The notes under the pieces are model-generated. The model worked only from the letters and a program-made list of their open reading frames with translations. It had not been told where the DNA came from and searched no databases. Below, piece by piece: positions 1 through 5,903 of a stretch of 5,903 bases of DNA. The translations under genes were made by a program, and so were the position numbers. Source of the DNA: an uncultured Planctomycetota bacterium (GTDB taxonomy: Bacteria; Planctomycetota; UBA1135; GCA-002686595); contig CAIKQM010000089.1 of NCBI GenBank assembly GCA_903829565.1, positions 1-5,903 on the forward strand, in the 5' to 3' direction. The stretch's first letter is position 1, and every line of letters begins with the position of its first letter.

Positions 1-3000
1 AAGTTGCCGACCACCGTGCTGTCGTCCTCAAAGGTCAGCATGTCGGGGTCGACCACTTGCGCGAAGCCCCCACCCAACAGCACGCGCTTGCCGATGCGCA
101 TGCCGAAGCCGCGCAGCACGGCATTGAGGAGCAGAGTGCCCTCGAGTTCGGCCAGGAACCCGCGCGCGATCATCCCCCATGCGACATAGAGAAAGTCCCA
201 GCGACTGCACCAGCACGACCACAGAGGGTGCTTGCCCGGTTGCACGCGACCAAGCAACGACCATTTGAGCAGCAGCAAGAACGCCACGGCCAGCGCACCC
301 GTGGCCAACGTGGCGGCCATGACGGTGTACCACTCGTGACCTGCGAGCGCGGTCCACACCATCGCCAACGCAGCGACCGGCAAAGGCAACGCGAAGCGCA
401 ACAGCTCCCAGAACCAGCGCGAGATGCGGCGCATCCTGCTGGGCGTGTGCGTCAACGAGCGATCCATCTCAGGCTCGAAGCGGCGCGCCATCAAGAACGG
501 CGGATGTCCGAACCACACACCTGGCTCGGTGATTGAACTCGTATCGGCAACTGTGCTGACACCGATGAGCACATCCGGAGGAAGTTGCGCTCCAGCAGGA
601 ATGGTGGCGTGATTGCCGACGAAGGTACGGTCCCCGACGCGTGTGGGCTCCACCGACGCGACGCCTGAACGCAGGCGTGCCCCTGCCAGATAGATGCCAT
701 CGGCAAGGAAGCTATCCGTGCCAATCTCGACCATGCCCGGTACGAGATCGATGAGAGTGCTCACCTCGCTGTTGCGGCCGATCTTCATGCCCGCACCACG
801 CAACCAGATGGGCCACATCAAGGAACCGCTCAACCAGTTGGAGGCCGAGTCGGTTAGCTCCGAGACAATCCAAATGCGTTCGTAGGCGAACGAGCCGCGC
901 TGGCAATGCAGCGTGTGTTTAGGTGTGAGTGCCCGCACGAGCAAGCATTCGACCAGCAAGGTGAGCGGCACACGCAAGACCAAGACGAGTCCCACCAACA
1001 CCACTAGTTCCAGCGTCAACTGAGGTGTTTCGAGCCACCCCAGCAAGGCGGCTTGATCCAAGTGGAAGTACGCCGAGGCCGCGAGAGCGGCGCCTACGAG
1101 TGGCGCTTCCACGACGACGCGGGCAAAGGCCCGCAAGGCGACCGACGCCAGCGCTTGCATGGCACCGGAGTGCAGCGGCGTCTCGGTCACGGGTGTGGGC
1201 CTATGACCTTGGCAGCGCGCGGGCACGCCGTCCCATAGCTCGCCCGGTTGCGTGCGCGCACCGGCCTCCAGCCATGACAAGTCACCAAGCACACAACGCG
1301 CAGCGAGTGTGCTGCCTGGGGCCATGCCGGTGCGAATGCCCACCGCGCTGTGATCCCCCATCGAGATGGGCCCCACCACCAGAGTGCCGGCGCTCAACTC
1401 CACTGTGTGAAGCGTGGCGTCTTGCGAGAGCGTGGCATAGTTACCGAGCTCCAACAGATCCCAGCCGCCATCCACCATGTCGACGCCGCGATGGATGTGC
1501 ACTCCTGTGCCCACGCGCGCGCCGAGCAAGCGCAACACGATGGATGTCAGCTCGGTGCCGGCCAACAAGCGCCATGGAATGCGGCGTGCGGAACGCGCCA
1601 CGATCCAATGACGCAGATGCCAACCGCTCCAAGCGGCATGTCGCCCGGGGGTGTACCTGCCGATCAACACACGCTTCAGCACGACGGTCGCCAGCAAAGC
1701 CAGCGGCATCCATGCCACTGCGGCCAGCAACGCCACGAGCGGCGCTGCGACGAGTGTTCCGCCCAAGCCCAACTGCTCTACAAGCCAAGGCAGGGCTTCG
1801 ACCAAGATCCACAGCGCCAGAGCGGAGATGAGCGCAAGTTCCGCCAAGATCCACGCCGTCTGAGCGACGGTGAACCAGACGGGTGAGCCTTTGGACTCGC
1901 CGTAGCGCGGGGGCTGCTCGGCTACTTGCGAGGCATGGGGCGCAGCGTGCGGAGCGGTGTCTCTGCACAGTGGCACTAGGCCGCGTACCGTGCGGACAGC
2001 GTAGAGATCGCGCACCGTGATCGCTTCGGTACGCGGATCTTCGCGCAGCAACGAGACCAGTTCCGCAGCAGCCAGCGAGTCGCCGCCAAGCTCGAGGAAG
2101 AAGTCGCTGTCGAGACCCACACCGCTGGCTGTGCCGGCCTCCGAGGTGAAGCCCAGCACCTTGGCAAAGCGTCCCGCCAAGATGGCTGCCATGCCCTCCA
2201 GCTCTTCGGTGTTGTCCAAACGGCTGGACAACTCCAGCTTCGGCAAACGCTTGCGATCCAGCTTGCCGCCGACACTCTTGGGCAAAGCCTCCAAGAGTCC
2301 CAACTTGGTCGGCACCATCGGTGCAGGCAGCAGGACCACCAGCTGGTTGCGCAAGGCCTCCAAGTCCGGAGGTGTCGCCGGATCACTAGGCACCACGAAG
2401 CCCACGATGCTCTTGCGGGACCCTTCGCCTTGGACTGCGCAAACGGCTTCGCGCACACCGGGCAGCTCGGCCAAGCGCGTCTCGATCTGCTCGAGCTCGA
2501 TGCGGTGACCGCGCACCTTGACTTGCGTGTCGCGGCGGCCCAAGTACACCAAGTTGCCCTGCGCGTCCTGACGCACCAAGTCGCCGGTGCGATAGATGCG
2601 ACCATGCTCGGGATGCTGCACGAACCGCTCGGCAGTTTGCTGCTCATTGTTGCGATAGCCGCGCGCAACGCCTGCACCGCCCAAGCACAGCTCGCCCACC
2701 TCGCCGTACGGCACGGCGCGCAACTCATCATCCAACACCACCGCCGTGTTGCCGCGTACTGGACGACCAATCGTGATGGGCGCACCAACCTGTACCGTGC
2801 AGCGCGTCGCAGTCACCGAACACTCGGTAGGACCGTAGCCGTTCTCCAAACGACGGCCTGCGGACCACAGGTCCGCGACATCCTCGGGCAAGGCCTCGCC
2901 ACCCACGTAGAGCAAGCGCAAGTCCGGCAAGGCCGTGCGTGGATCCTTGCAACCGGTGGCACGCAACAGTGTCGGCGGAGGACAGAAGACCGTGATGCGC

Positions 3001-3746
3001 TCGTGTTGAAGCCACGCCAACAAGTCCGGGCCCGAGCGCACGACGCGATCATCAAGCACCACAACTGTGCCGCCGGCAGCGAGTGCCAGCCATGTCTCCT
3101 CGATGCTGGAGTCGTAGGCGGGCGACGAGCCTTGGGCGACGCGATCACCTGGACCCAGCGCGAACTCCGCGAGGTCCGAGGCAACCAAGTTCGCGATGCT
3201 CGCGTGCTCGATCATCACACCCTTGGGGCGGCCGGTCGTGCCCGAGGTGTAGATCAAGTACGCCAAGTTCTGTGGCGTGGCGCGGTCCACAAGCGCTGCT
3301 GCGGGAGCGGCGGGATCGGCTTGGGGCACGACCACCACCTTGTCGGCTGGCACGCCCAAGGCAGCGGCCCGAAGCGCGCCACTGGCATCGGTCAACAGCA
3401 CGTCTGCCTGCGTGTCCTCGACAAGGTGGCGCGCATAGTCATCGGGCAGCGAAGGCTCGATGCAGGCGTAGGCGGCACCGGCCTTGAGTGCAGCCAACTG
3501 CGCGACATACAGCTCGACCTGCTCACGCGGCAACAGGATGGCGACGATGCGCTCGGGCCCCGTGCGTGCGACCAAACTTGTCGCTAGCGCATCCGAACGC
3601 AGCGCCAGCTGCTTGTACGTCAACGTCTGGCGCGCGCGCGCCTTGCCGGCAGTGTCCCAACCAGCCGGCACTTCAATGGCAATGCTGTCTGGAGCGCGCA
3701 GCAACGGCGCGTCGAGAAAGCGATGCAGCAGCCGCAGCGCGCTCAC
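1..3746 (-). CDS. Pls/PosA-type single-module NRPS (A-PCP-three membrane/beta-helix units), 3' end outside window
   Basis: Membrane-bound nonribosomal peptide synthetase resembling epsilon-poly-L-lysine synthetase (Pls). I translated the minus strand from GTG at 3746 and found 1248 codons without a stop. The adenylation domain covers about residues 5-500: YTSGTTGRPKG (166-176, P-loop), AYDSS (210-214), NGYGPTE (302-308), YRTGD (385-389), KVRGHRIE (410-417) and GGKLDRK with catalytic-type Lys495. The carrier domain has LGGDSLAAAEL, with Ser557 as the phosphopantetheine site. A linker follows, then hydrophobic pairs near 630-650/663-689, 869-893/909-934 and 1113-1134/1142-1163. Each pair precedes a hexapeptide-repeat beta-helix domain (about 742-848, 984-1086 and from 1213). 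There is no upstream condensation domain, no HHxxxD motif and no thioesterase, as expected for this family. Pls is about 1300 residues, so roughly the last 100 are probably missing. The GTG start overlaps the SET gene stop (GTGA) and has no strong Shine-Dalgarno, which suggests coupled translation. Family call is firm; substrate and product are inferred. A PPTase must act in trans. Confidence 0.93.
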   Translation of the reverse strand, partial: MSALRLLHRFLDAPLLRAPDSIAIEVPAGWDTAGKARARQTLTYKQLALRSDALATSLVARTGPERIVAILLPREQVELYVAQLAALKAGAAYACIEPSLPDDYARHLVEDTQADVLLTDASGALRAAALGVPADKVVVVPQADPAAPAAALVDRATPQNLAYLIYTSGTTGRPKGVMIEHASIANLVASDLAEFALGPGDRVAQGSSPAYDSSIEETWLALAAGGTVVVLDDRVVRSGPDLLAWLQHERITVFCPPPTLLRATGCKDPRTALPDLRLLYVGGEALPEDVADLWSAGRRLENGYGPTECSVTATRCTVQVGAPITIGRPVRGNTAVVLDDELRAVPYGEVGELCLGGAGVARGYRNNEQQTAERFVQHPEHGRIYRTGDLVRQDAQGNLVYLGRRDTQVKVRGHRIELEQIETRLAELPGVREAVCAVQGEGSRKSIVGFVVPSDPATPPDLEALRNQLVVLLPAPMVPTKLGLLEALPKSVGGKLDRKRLPKLELSSRLDNTEELEGMAAILAGRFAKVLGFTSEAGTASGVGLDSDFFLELGGDSLAAAELVSLLREDPRTEAITVRDLYAVRTVRGLVPLCRDTAPHAAPHASQVAEQPPRYGESKGSPVWFTVAQTAWILAELALISALALWILVEALPWLVEQLGLGGTLVAAPLVALLAAVAWMPLALLATVVLKRVLIGRYTPGRHAAWSGWHLRHWIVARSARRIPWRLLAGTELTSIVLRLLGARVGTGVHIHRGVDMVDGGWDLLELGNYATLSQDATLHTVELSAGTLVVGPISMGDHSAVGIRTGMAPGSTLAARCVLGDLSWLEAGARTQPGELWDGVPARCQGHRPTPVTETPLHSGAMQALASVALRAFARVVVEAPLVGAALAASAYFHLDQAALLGWLETPQLTLELVVLVGLVLVLRVPLTLLVECLLVRALTPKHTLHCQRGSFAYERIWIVSELTDSASNWLSGSLMWPIWLRGAGMKIGRNSEVSTLIDLVPGMVEIGTDSFLADGIYLAGARLRSGVASVEPTRVGDRTFVGNHATIPAGAQLPPDVLIGVSTVADTSSITEPGVWFGHPPFLMARRFEPEMDRSLTHTPSRMRRISRWFWELLRFALPLPVAALAMVWTALAGHEWYTVMAATLATGALAVAFLLLLKWSLLGRVQPGKHPLWSCWCSRWDFLYVAWGMIARGFLAELEGTLLLNAVLRGFGMRIGKRVLLGGGFAQVVDPDMLTFEDDSTVVGN

Positions 3747-4249
3747 ACTTCGACGAGTTCCAAGCGCTCTTTCAAGTGCGGCGCAAGCACGGCGAGACGA
3801 CGCACGCGGTCTTCGCTGGACAACCAACGGAAGCCACGCACCGTGCGACCTTCACACGCGCCACAACGGCAAGTGAACGGCGAGGCCATGTCCCACTCCG
3901 TCGTTTCATAGTCAAACGACAGCTCTTCGTAGGCCTTGATGGCGCGCGCCGCCACGAGATCGCGGCCTTGTACACGCACATTGGGCTCGCAGCTGTGGTT
4001 GAGGAACTGCCACGGGTGCTCGGCCATCACGCGCTCAAGCGGCGCATCCTTGGCCACATCCAAGTGCTGGTTCCAACCGACCTGCAAGGTGTAGCGCGTG
4101 GCGCGCTTCTTGATCATGCCGCGCAGCGTGTCGACAACTTGACCAGCCTTGAAGGCTTGCATCGCCAAGACGCGCATCTCTCCGTGCGCAAGAAGCACGC
4201 CCAGTCGCGTGCGAGACGTTTCCACAGGAGCCGTACGGAGGATGGTCAT
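3743..4249 (-). CDS. SET-domain protein lysine N-methyltransferase
   Basis: A 168-residue protein consisting almost entirely of a SET domain with a post-SET tail. This family transfers methyl groups from S-adenosylmethionine to lysine side chains, probably in the cytoplasm. Visible signatures are FLNHSCEPNV (about residues 82-91, AdoMet-binding pseudoknot), ELSFDYETTEWD with the conserved Tyr114, and CRCGAC (127-132). Cys127, Cys129 and Cys132 together with Cys87 of NHSC would make the usual post-SET zinc site. The N-terminal AdoMet-contacting GxG motif is poorly kept (GEMRVLAM, about 23-30). I chose ATG at 4249; an in-frame TTG at 4261 would add four residues, but it lies inside the putative -10 element. 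There is no clear ribosome binding site, and the predicted transcript would be nearly leaderless. The stop codon overlaps the GTG of the downstream synthetase gene by 4 nt, so the two proteins are probably made together. The methylated substrate is unknown. Confidence 0.9.
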   Translation of the reverse strand: MTILRTAPVETSRTRLGVLLAHGEMRVLAMQAFKAGQVVDTLRGMIKKRATRYTLQVGWNQHLDVAKDAPLERVMAEHPWQFLNHSCEPNVRVQGRDLVAARAIKAYEELSFDYETTEWDMASPFTCRCGACEGRTVRGFRWLSSEDRVRRLAVLAPHLKERLELVEV

Positions 4250-4307
4250 GCGTGCGCGCAACTATGACAAGTGTATACGGCTTTCACAATGCACTACCAT
4301 CCAACGC
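4250..4307. promoter_or_regulatory. Divergent intergenic region between SET and HTH-like genes
   Basis: This 58-nt gap separates two genes that start in opposite directions, so it must hold the control signals for both unless they are transcribed from farther away. It contains a perfect 6-bp palindrome, GTATAC (4273-4278). For the plus-strand gene, TATACG (4274-4279) is a possible -10, but I see no convincing -35 at the right distance. No longer operator-like inverted repeat was found. Confidence 0.45.
4261..4289 (-). promoter_or_regulatory. Candidate sigma70-like promoter for the SET-NRPS operon
   Basis: On the minus strand, TTGTGA (4289-4284, 4 of 6 to the -35 consensus) and CATAGT (4266-4261, 4 of 6 to the -10) are separated by exactly 17 nt. 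Transcription would begin only a few nucleotides before the ATG at 4249, giving a leaderless or nearly leaderless mRNA, in line with the absence of a Shine-Dalgarno sequence. The element sits in the only AT-richer stretch nearby. It was found by eye; short matches like this also occur by chance. Confidence 0.35.
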
Positions 4308-4583
4308 ATGAGCGATCTGTCCAACAAGCTAGACACCGATGGTGATGACGAACGCGACATGGGTCCGCAACCCATCGCAGCTGTGATGCAACAACACGCC
4401 CTCAATGCCACACAGTTGGTGGCCGCATCCGACGAACAACTCACGCACAAGATGGTGGCGCGTGCCGTGCGTGGTCGGCGTTTGACGCGCAACGTGGCGG
4501 GCAAGCTGGTGCGCGCGCTCAATAAGGCCACGGGTGGTGCGTATGGTGAAGCGGACTTGTTCACCTACAAGCCACTACTATGA
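4308..4583 (+). CDS. Small HTH-like conserved hypothetical protein
   Basis: A 91-residue protein with an acidic, probably disordered N-terminus (about 1-20, with DTDGDDERD) followed by a compact helical domain. Residues 22-40 (PIAAVMQQHALNATQLVAAS) and 44-75, containing LTHKMVARAVRGRR and LTRNVAGKLVRALN, resemble the helix pattern of Cro/XRE-type DNA-binding domains, including the basic RGRR turn and a hydrophobic final helix. The LTHKMVARA...GRRLT...ALN pattern looks like a small uncharacterised bacterial family I have seen before, but I cannot name a Pfam entry. ATG at 4308 starts just before the acidic segment. In-frame starts farther upstream (for example ATG 4248) would run into the opposite-strand SET gene and add atypical sequence. 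No clear Shine-Dalgarno precedes it. The stop overlaps the next gene start by 4 nt. DNA binding is inferred from pattern only; it could also be a protein-interaction domain. Confidence 0.8.
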   Translation: MSDLSNKLDTDGDDERDMGPQPIAAVMQQHALNATQLVAASDEQLTHKMVARAVRGRRLTRNVAGKLVRALNKATGGAYGEADLFTYKPLL

Positions 4584-4915
4584 AGCGGATCCTAAGCCTG
4601 AACCTGCTTGCGCTCGTGCTGACGGCCTGTGCGCGTGATCCGCAGGTCACTGTCATCAACGCGACGGGCGGACCTCTCCAAGGGGTGGTGATCACAGGCA
4701 CTGGCTTTGAACAGGCGCTGGGCGATTTGGCCCCGGAGAGTTCACGCACCGTAGCTGTCAAGCCGACTGGCGAGACAGGCCTGTCCATCGCGTTTGACAA
4801 GGATGGACAACGGGTTACGCACGGCCCGTCGGGGTACTTCGAAGCGTCCGGCATGTACCAAGTGACGGCTACGATCCGTCCCGACGGCAGCGTTGTCGTC
4901 AGAGACGATCTGTAG
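4580..4915 (+). CDS. Small putative outer-membrane lipoprotein
   Basis: A 111-residue protein with a lipoprotein signal: basic MKR, a hydrophobic stretch, then the lipobox LTAC with Cys17 as the predicted lipidated residue. Ala at +2 (no Asp) fits sorting to the outer membrane in Gram-negative bacteria. The mature part, about 94 residues, is rich in alternating hydrophobic, Thr and Gly residues (VTVINATGGPLQGVVITGTG; later YQVTATIRPDGSVVV), suggesting a small beta-sandwich. The segment LGDLAPESSRTVAVKPTGETG looks like a conserved core seen in hypothetical lipoproteins. The ATG overlaps the upstream stop in an ATGA, so it is likely co-translated with the HTH-like gene. Function unknown. Confidence 0.85.
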   Translation: MKRILSLNLLALVLTACARDPQVTVINATGGPLQGVVITGTGFEQALGDLAPESSRTVAVKPTGETGLSIAFDKDGQRVTHGPSGYFEASGMYQVTATIRPDGSVVVRDDL

Positions 4916-4999
4916 CCATGCCCCCCTGAACGACAACGGGCGCCAGCCCTATGGCCAGCGCCCGCCGACTACAACTCTGATCCGGCCTTAGCCGCGATC
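4916..4999. other. Convergent intergenic gap
   Basis: These 84 nt lie between the lipoprotein stop and the dehydrogenase stop, which face each other. Apart from the hairpin at 4937-4964 I see no gene, RNA or repeat in it. Confidence 0.7.
4937..4964. terminator. GC-rich hairpin, possible bidirectional terminator
   Basis: CGGGCGC (4937-4943) pairs with GCGCCCG (4958-4964). Inside are a 2x2 internal loop (CA/CA), a 3-bp GCC/GGC stem and a CTAT loop. It lies between two convergent genes, the right place to stop transcription from both sides. There is no T-tract on either strand, so it is not a classical intrinsic terminator; it might act as a weak or Rho-assisted stop, or only protect 3' ends. 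Confidence 0.4.
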
Positions 5000-5903
5000 T
5001 CAGACCTTCGCGAGCTTGCCCTGCAGGTGCGCCACGACCATGTCACCGATCTCAGTGGTGCCGTGATCGCCGGTGTTGACGCTGCGGATGCGGTTGCTGC
5101 GGATGAGGTCGATGATCGTGTTCTCGATCGCCTCACCGGCCTTCTTCTCGCCCAGGTAGTCACACATCATCGAGGCCGCCATGATGGCCGCGACCGGGCA
5201 GGCCTTGTTCTGGCCAGCGTACTTGGGCGCGCTGCCGTGGATCGGCTCGAACAAGCTGACTTGACCTGGGTGCAGGTTGCCGGAAGCGGCAATGCCCATG
5301 CCGCCCTGCAACATGGCGCCGAGGTCGGTGATGATGTCGCCGAACAAGTTCGTCGTGACCGCCACATCGAACCACTCGGGGTTCTTGACCAACCACATGC
5401 AGGCCGCGTCGATGTAGGCGTGCTCGGTCTTGATGTCCGGGTACTCCTTGGCGACCTCATAGAACGTGCGCTGCCACAGGTCGTGCGAGCGCAGAGCATT
5501 GGCCTTGTCGATCAACGTGACCTTGCGCTGCTTGTTGCGCGCGCGCGCCGCCTCAAAGGCGTAGCGGATCGCACGCTCGACCCCGTGGCGCGTGTAGGTC
5601 ATCACCTGCGATGCAACCTCGATCGGCAGGCCCTTGTGCGCGAAACCGAAGGTGCCGGTGTAGGCGCCTTCCGTGTTCTCGCGCACGAACACCATGTCGA
5701 TGTCCTTCGGCCCCTTGCCCTTCAAGGGGCACAAGCGCTCGTCGTACAAGCGCACCGGGCGCAAGTTGATGTACAAGTCGAGCTCGAAGCGCATCTTGGC
5801 GATGATGCCGTACTCGATCTTGCCCACCGGCGCGCGCGGGTCGCCGATGGCGCCCAAGTAGATCGCGTGGAGTTGCTTGAGCTCTTGGAAGGAGGCCTCC
5901 GGG
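5000..5903 (-). CDS. leuB: 3-isopropylmalate dehydrogenase-family enzyme, probably LeuB (N-terminus outside window)
   Basis: C-terminal 300 residues of a metal- and NAD-dependent beta-decarboxylating dehydrogenase; LeuB oxidises 3-isopropylmalate in leucine synthesis, in the cytoplasm. The frame is open to the right edge (first full codon 5902-5900), so about 50 N-terminal residues are missing; the TTG at 5857 is an internal Leu, not the start. Fragment residues: LGAIGDPR (16-23); Arg38 and Arg48 of RFELDLYINLRPVR, spaced ten apart like the substrate-binding arginines of LeuB; VRENTEG with Arg74; Lys133 in LIDKANAL; Asp165 in YIDAACM; the metal-site segment NLFGDIITD (Asp189, Asp193); and the cofactor loop FEPIHGSAP (218-226). 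The C-terminus TTEIGDMVVAHL is typical of the family. VRENTEG is also common in isocitrate, homoisocitrate and tartrate/malate dehydrogenases, so substrate is less certain than fold. No leuCD or other leucine genes are visible. Confidence 0.88.
   Translation of the reverse strand, partial: PEASFQELKQLHAIYLGAIGDPRAPVGKIEYGIIAKMRFELDLYINLRPVRLYDERLCPLKGKGPKDIDMVFVRENTEGAYTGTFGFAHKGLPIEVASQVMTYTRHGVERAIRYAFEAARARNKQRKVTLIDKANALRSHDLWQRTFYEVAKEYPDIKTEHAYIDAACMWLVKNPEWFDVAVTTNLFGDIITDLGAMLQGGMGIAASGNLHPGQVSLFEPIHGSAPKYAGQNKACPVAAIMAASMMCDYLGEKKAGEAIENTIIDLIRSNRIRSVNTGDHGTTEIGDMVVAHLQGKLAKV

Noticed and set aside
1025..1831. 268-codon open frame on the plus strand
   Set aside because: Antisense to the first beta-helix unit and membrane helices; the translation is Arg/Pro/Ala/Ser-rich low-complexity sequence with no domain.
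1976..2788. 270-codon open frame on the minus strand
   Set aside because: It lies in another frame of the synthetase gene; the real frame carries the A5-A10 and carrier motifs across the same bases.
2430..3587. 385-codon open frame on the plus strand inside the synthetase gene
   Set aside because: It is fully antisense to the adenylation domain, whose core motifs are all present on the minus strand. Its translation is rich in Arg, Ala, Gln and His without a recognisable domain, as expected for a shadow frame in GC-rich DNA.
3626..3645. Run of alternating CG near 3630-3642, and a similar one near 5535-5550
   Set aside because: They encode Ala-Arg repeats in real genes (KARARQ and ARARN) and do not look like a functional repeat or Z-DNA element.
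3488..4267. 259-codon open frame on the plus strand spanning the SET and synthetase junction
   Set aside because: Antisense to the well-supported SET gene and the synthetase N-terminus, with no recognisable motif.
4149..4307. Upstream in-frame starts that would extend the HTH-like protein by up to 53 residues
   Set aside because: The extension is antisense to the SET gene, has atypical composition and would include the promoter region; the conserved domain lies wholly after 4308.
1..5903. Search for tRNA, rRNA, CRISPR arrays, insertion-sequence ends or long direct repeats
   Set aside because: None was seen by eye; nearly all of the window is occupied by well-supported coding sequence.

Overview
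The window is a compact, GC-rich bacterial segment with five genes and almost no spare DNA. A lipobox lipoprotein (lipidated Cys followed by Ala, the usual outer-membrane signal) points to a Gram-negative organism. GC-rich codon use, a Pls/PosA-type synthetase and bacterial SET and small HTH-like proteins would suit a myxobacterial (Myxococcota) or related lineage. That placement is inference with low confidence; nothing here fixes the taxon.

Layout. (i) 1-3746, minus strand: one very long gene that runs off the left edge, with 1248 codons visible and no stop. It encodes a single-module NRPS-like protein of the Pls/PosA type: an adenylation domain, a carrier (PCP) domain, then three copies of a unit made of two membrane helices and a left-handed beta-helix domain. 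This is the architecture of epsilon-poly-L-lysine synthetase. (ii) 3743-4249, minus strand: a small SET-domain protein lysine methyltransferase. Its stop overlaps the synthetase start by 4 nt, so the two form a translationally coupled pair. (iii) 4250-4307: a short divergent promoter region, noticeably more AT-rich than its surroundings. (iv) 4308-4583 and 4580-4915, plus strand: a small HTH-like protein and a small lipoprotein, also overlapping by 4 nt (ATGA). (v) 4916-4999: a convergent intergenic gap with a GC-rich hairpin. (vi) 5000-5903, minus strand: the C-terminal 300 residues of an isopropylmalate/isocitrate dehydrogenase family enzyme, most likely LeuB. Its N-terminus lies beyond the right edge.

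How they fit together. The SET-synthetase pair is the notable element. The synthetase should activate one amino acid, load it on its own phosphopantetheine arm and polymerise or transfer it at the membrane without classical condensation or thioesterase domains. A by-eye binding-pocket reading has an acidic residue where lysine-activating domains have one, so a cationic homopolymer is a reasonable but unproven product. The SET protein could methylate lysine on a protein partner or, more speculatively, on the product. The HTH-like protein and lipoprotein are divergently arranged and may or may not belong to the same system. The dehydrogenase looks like an unrelated housekeeping gene.
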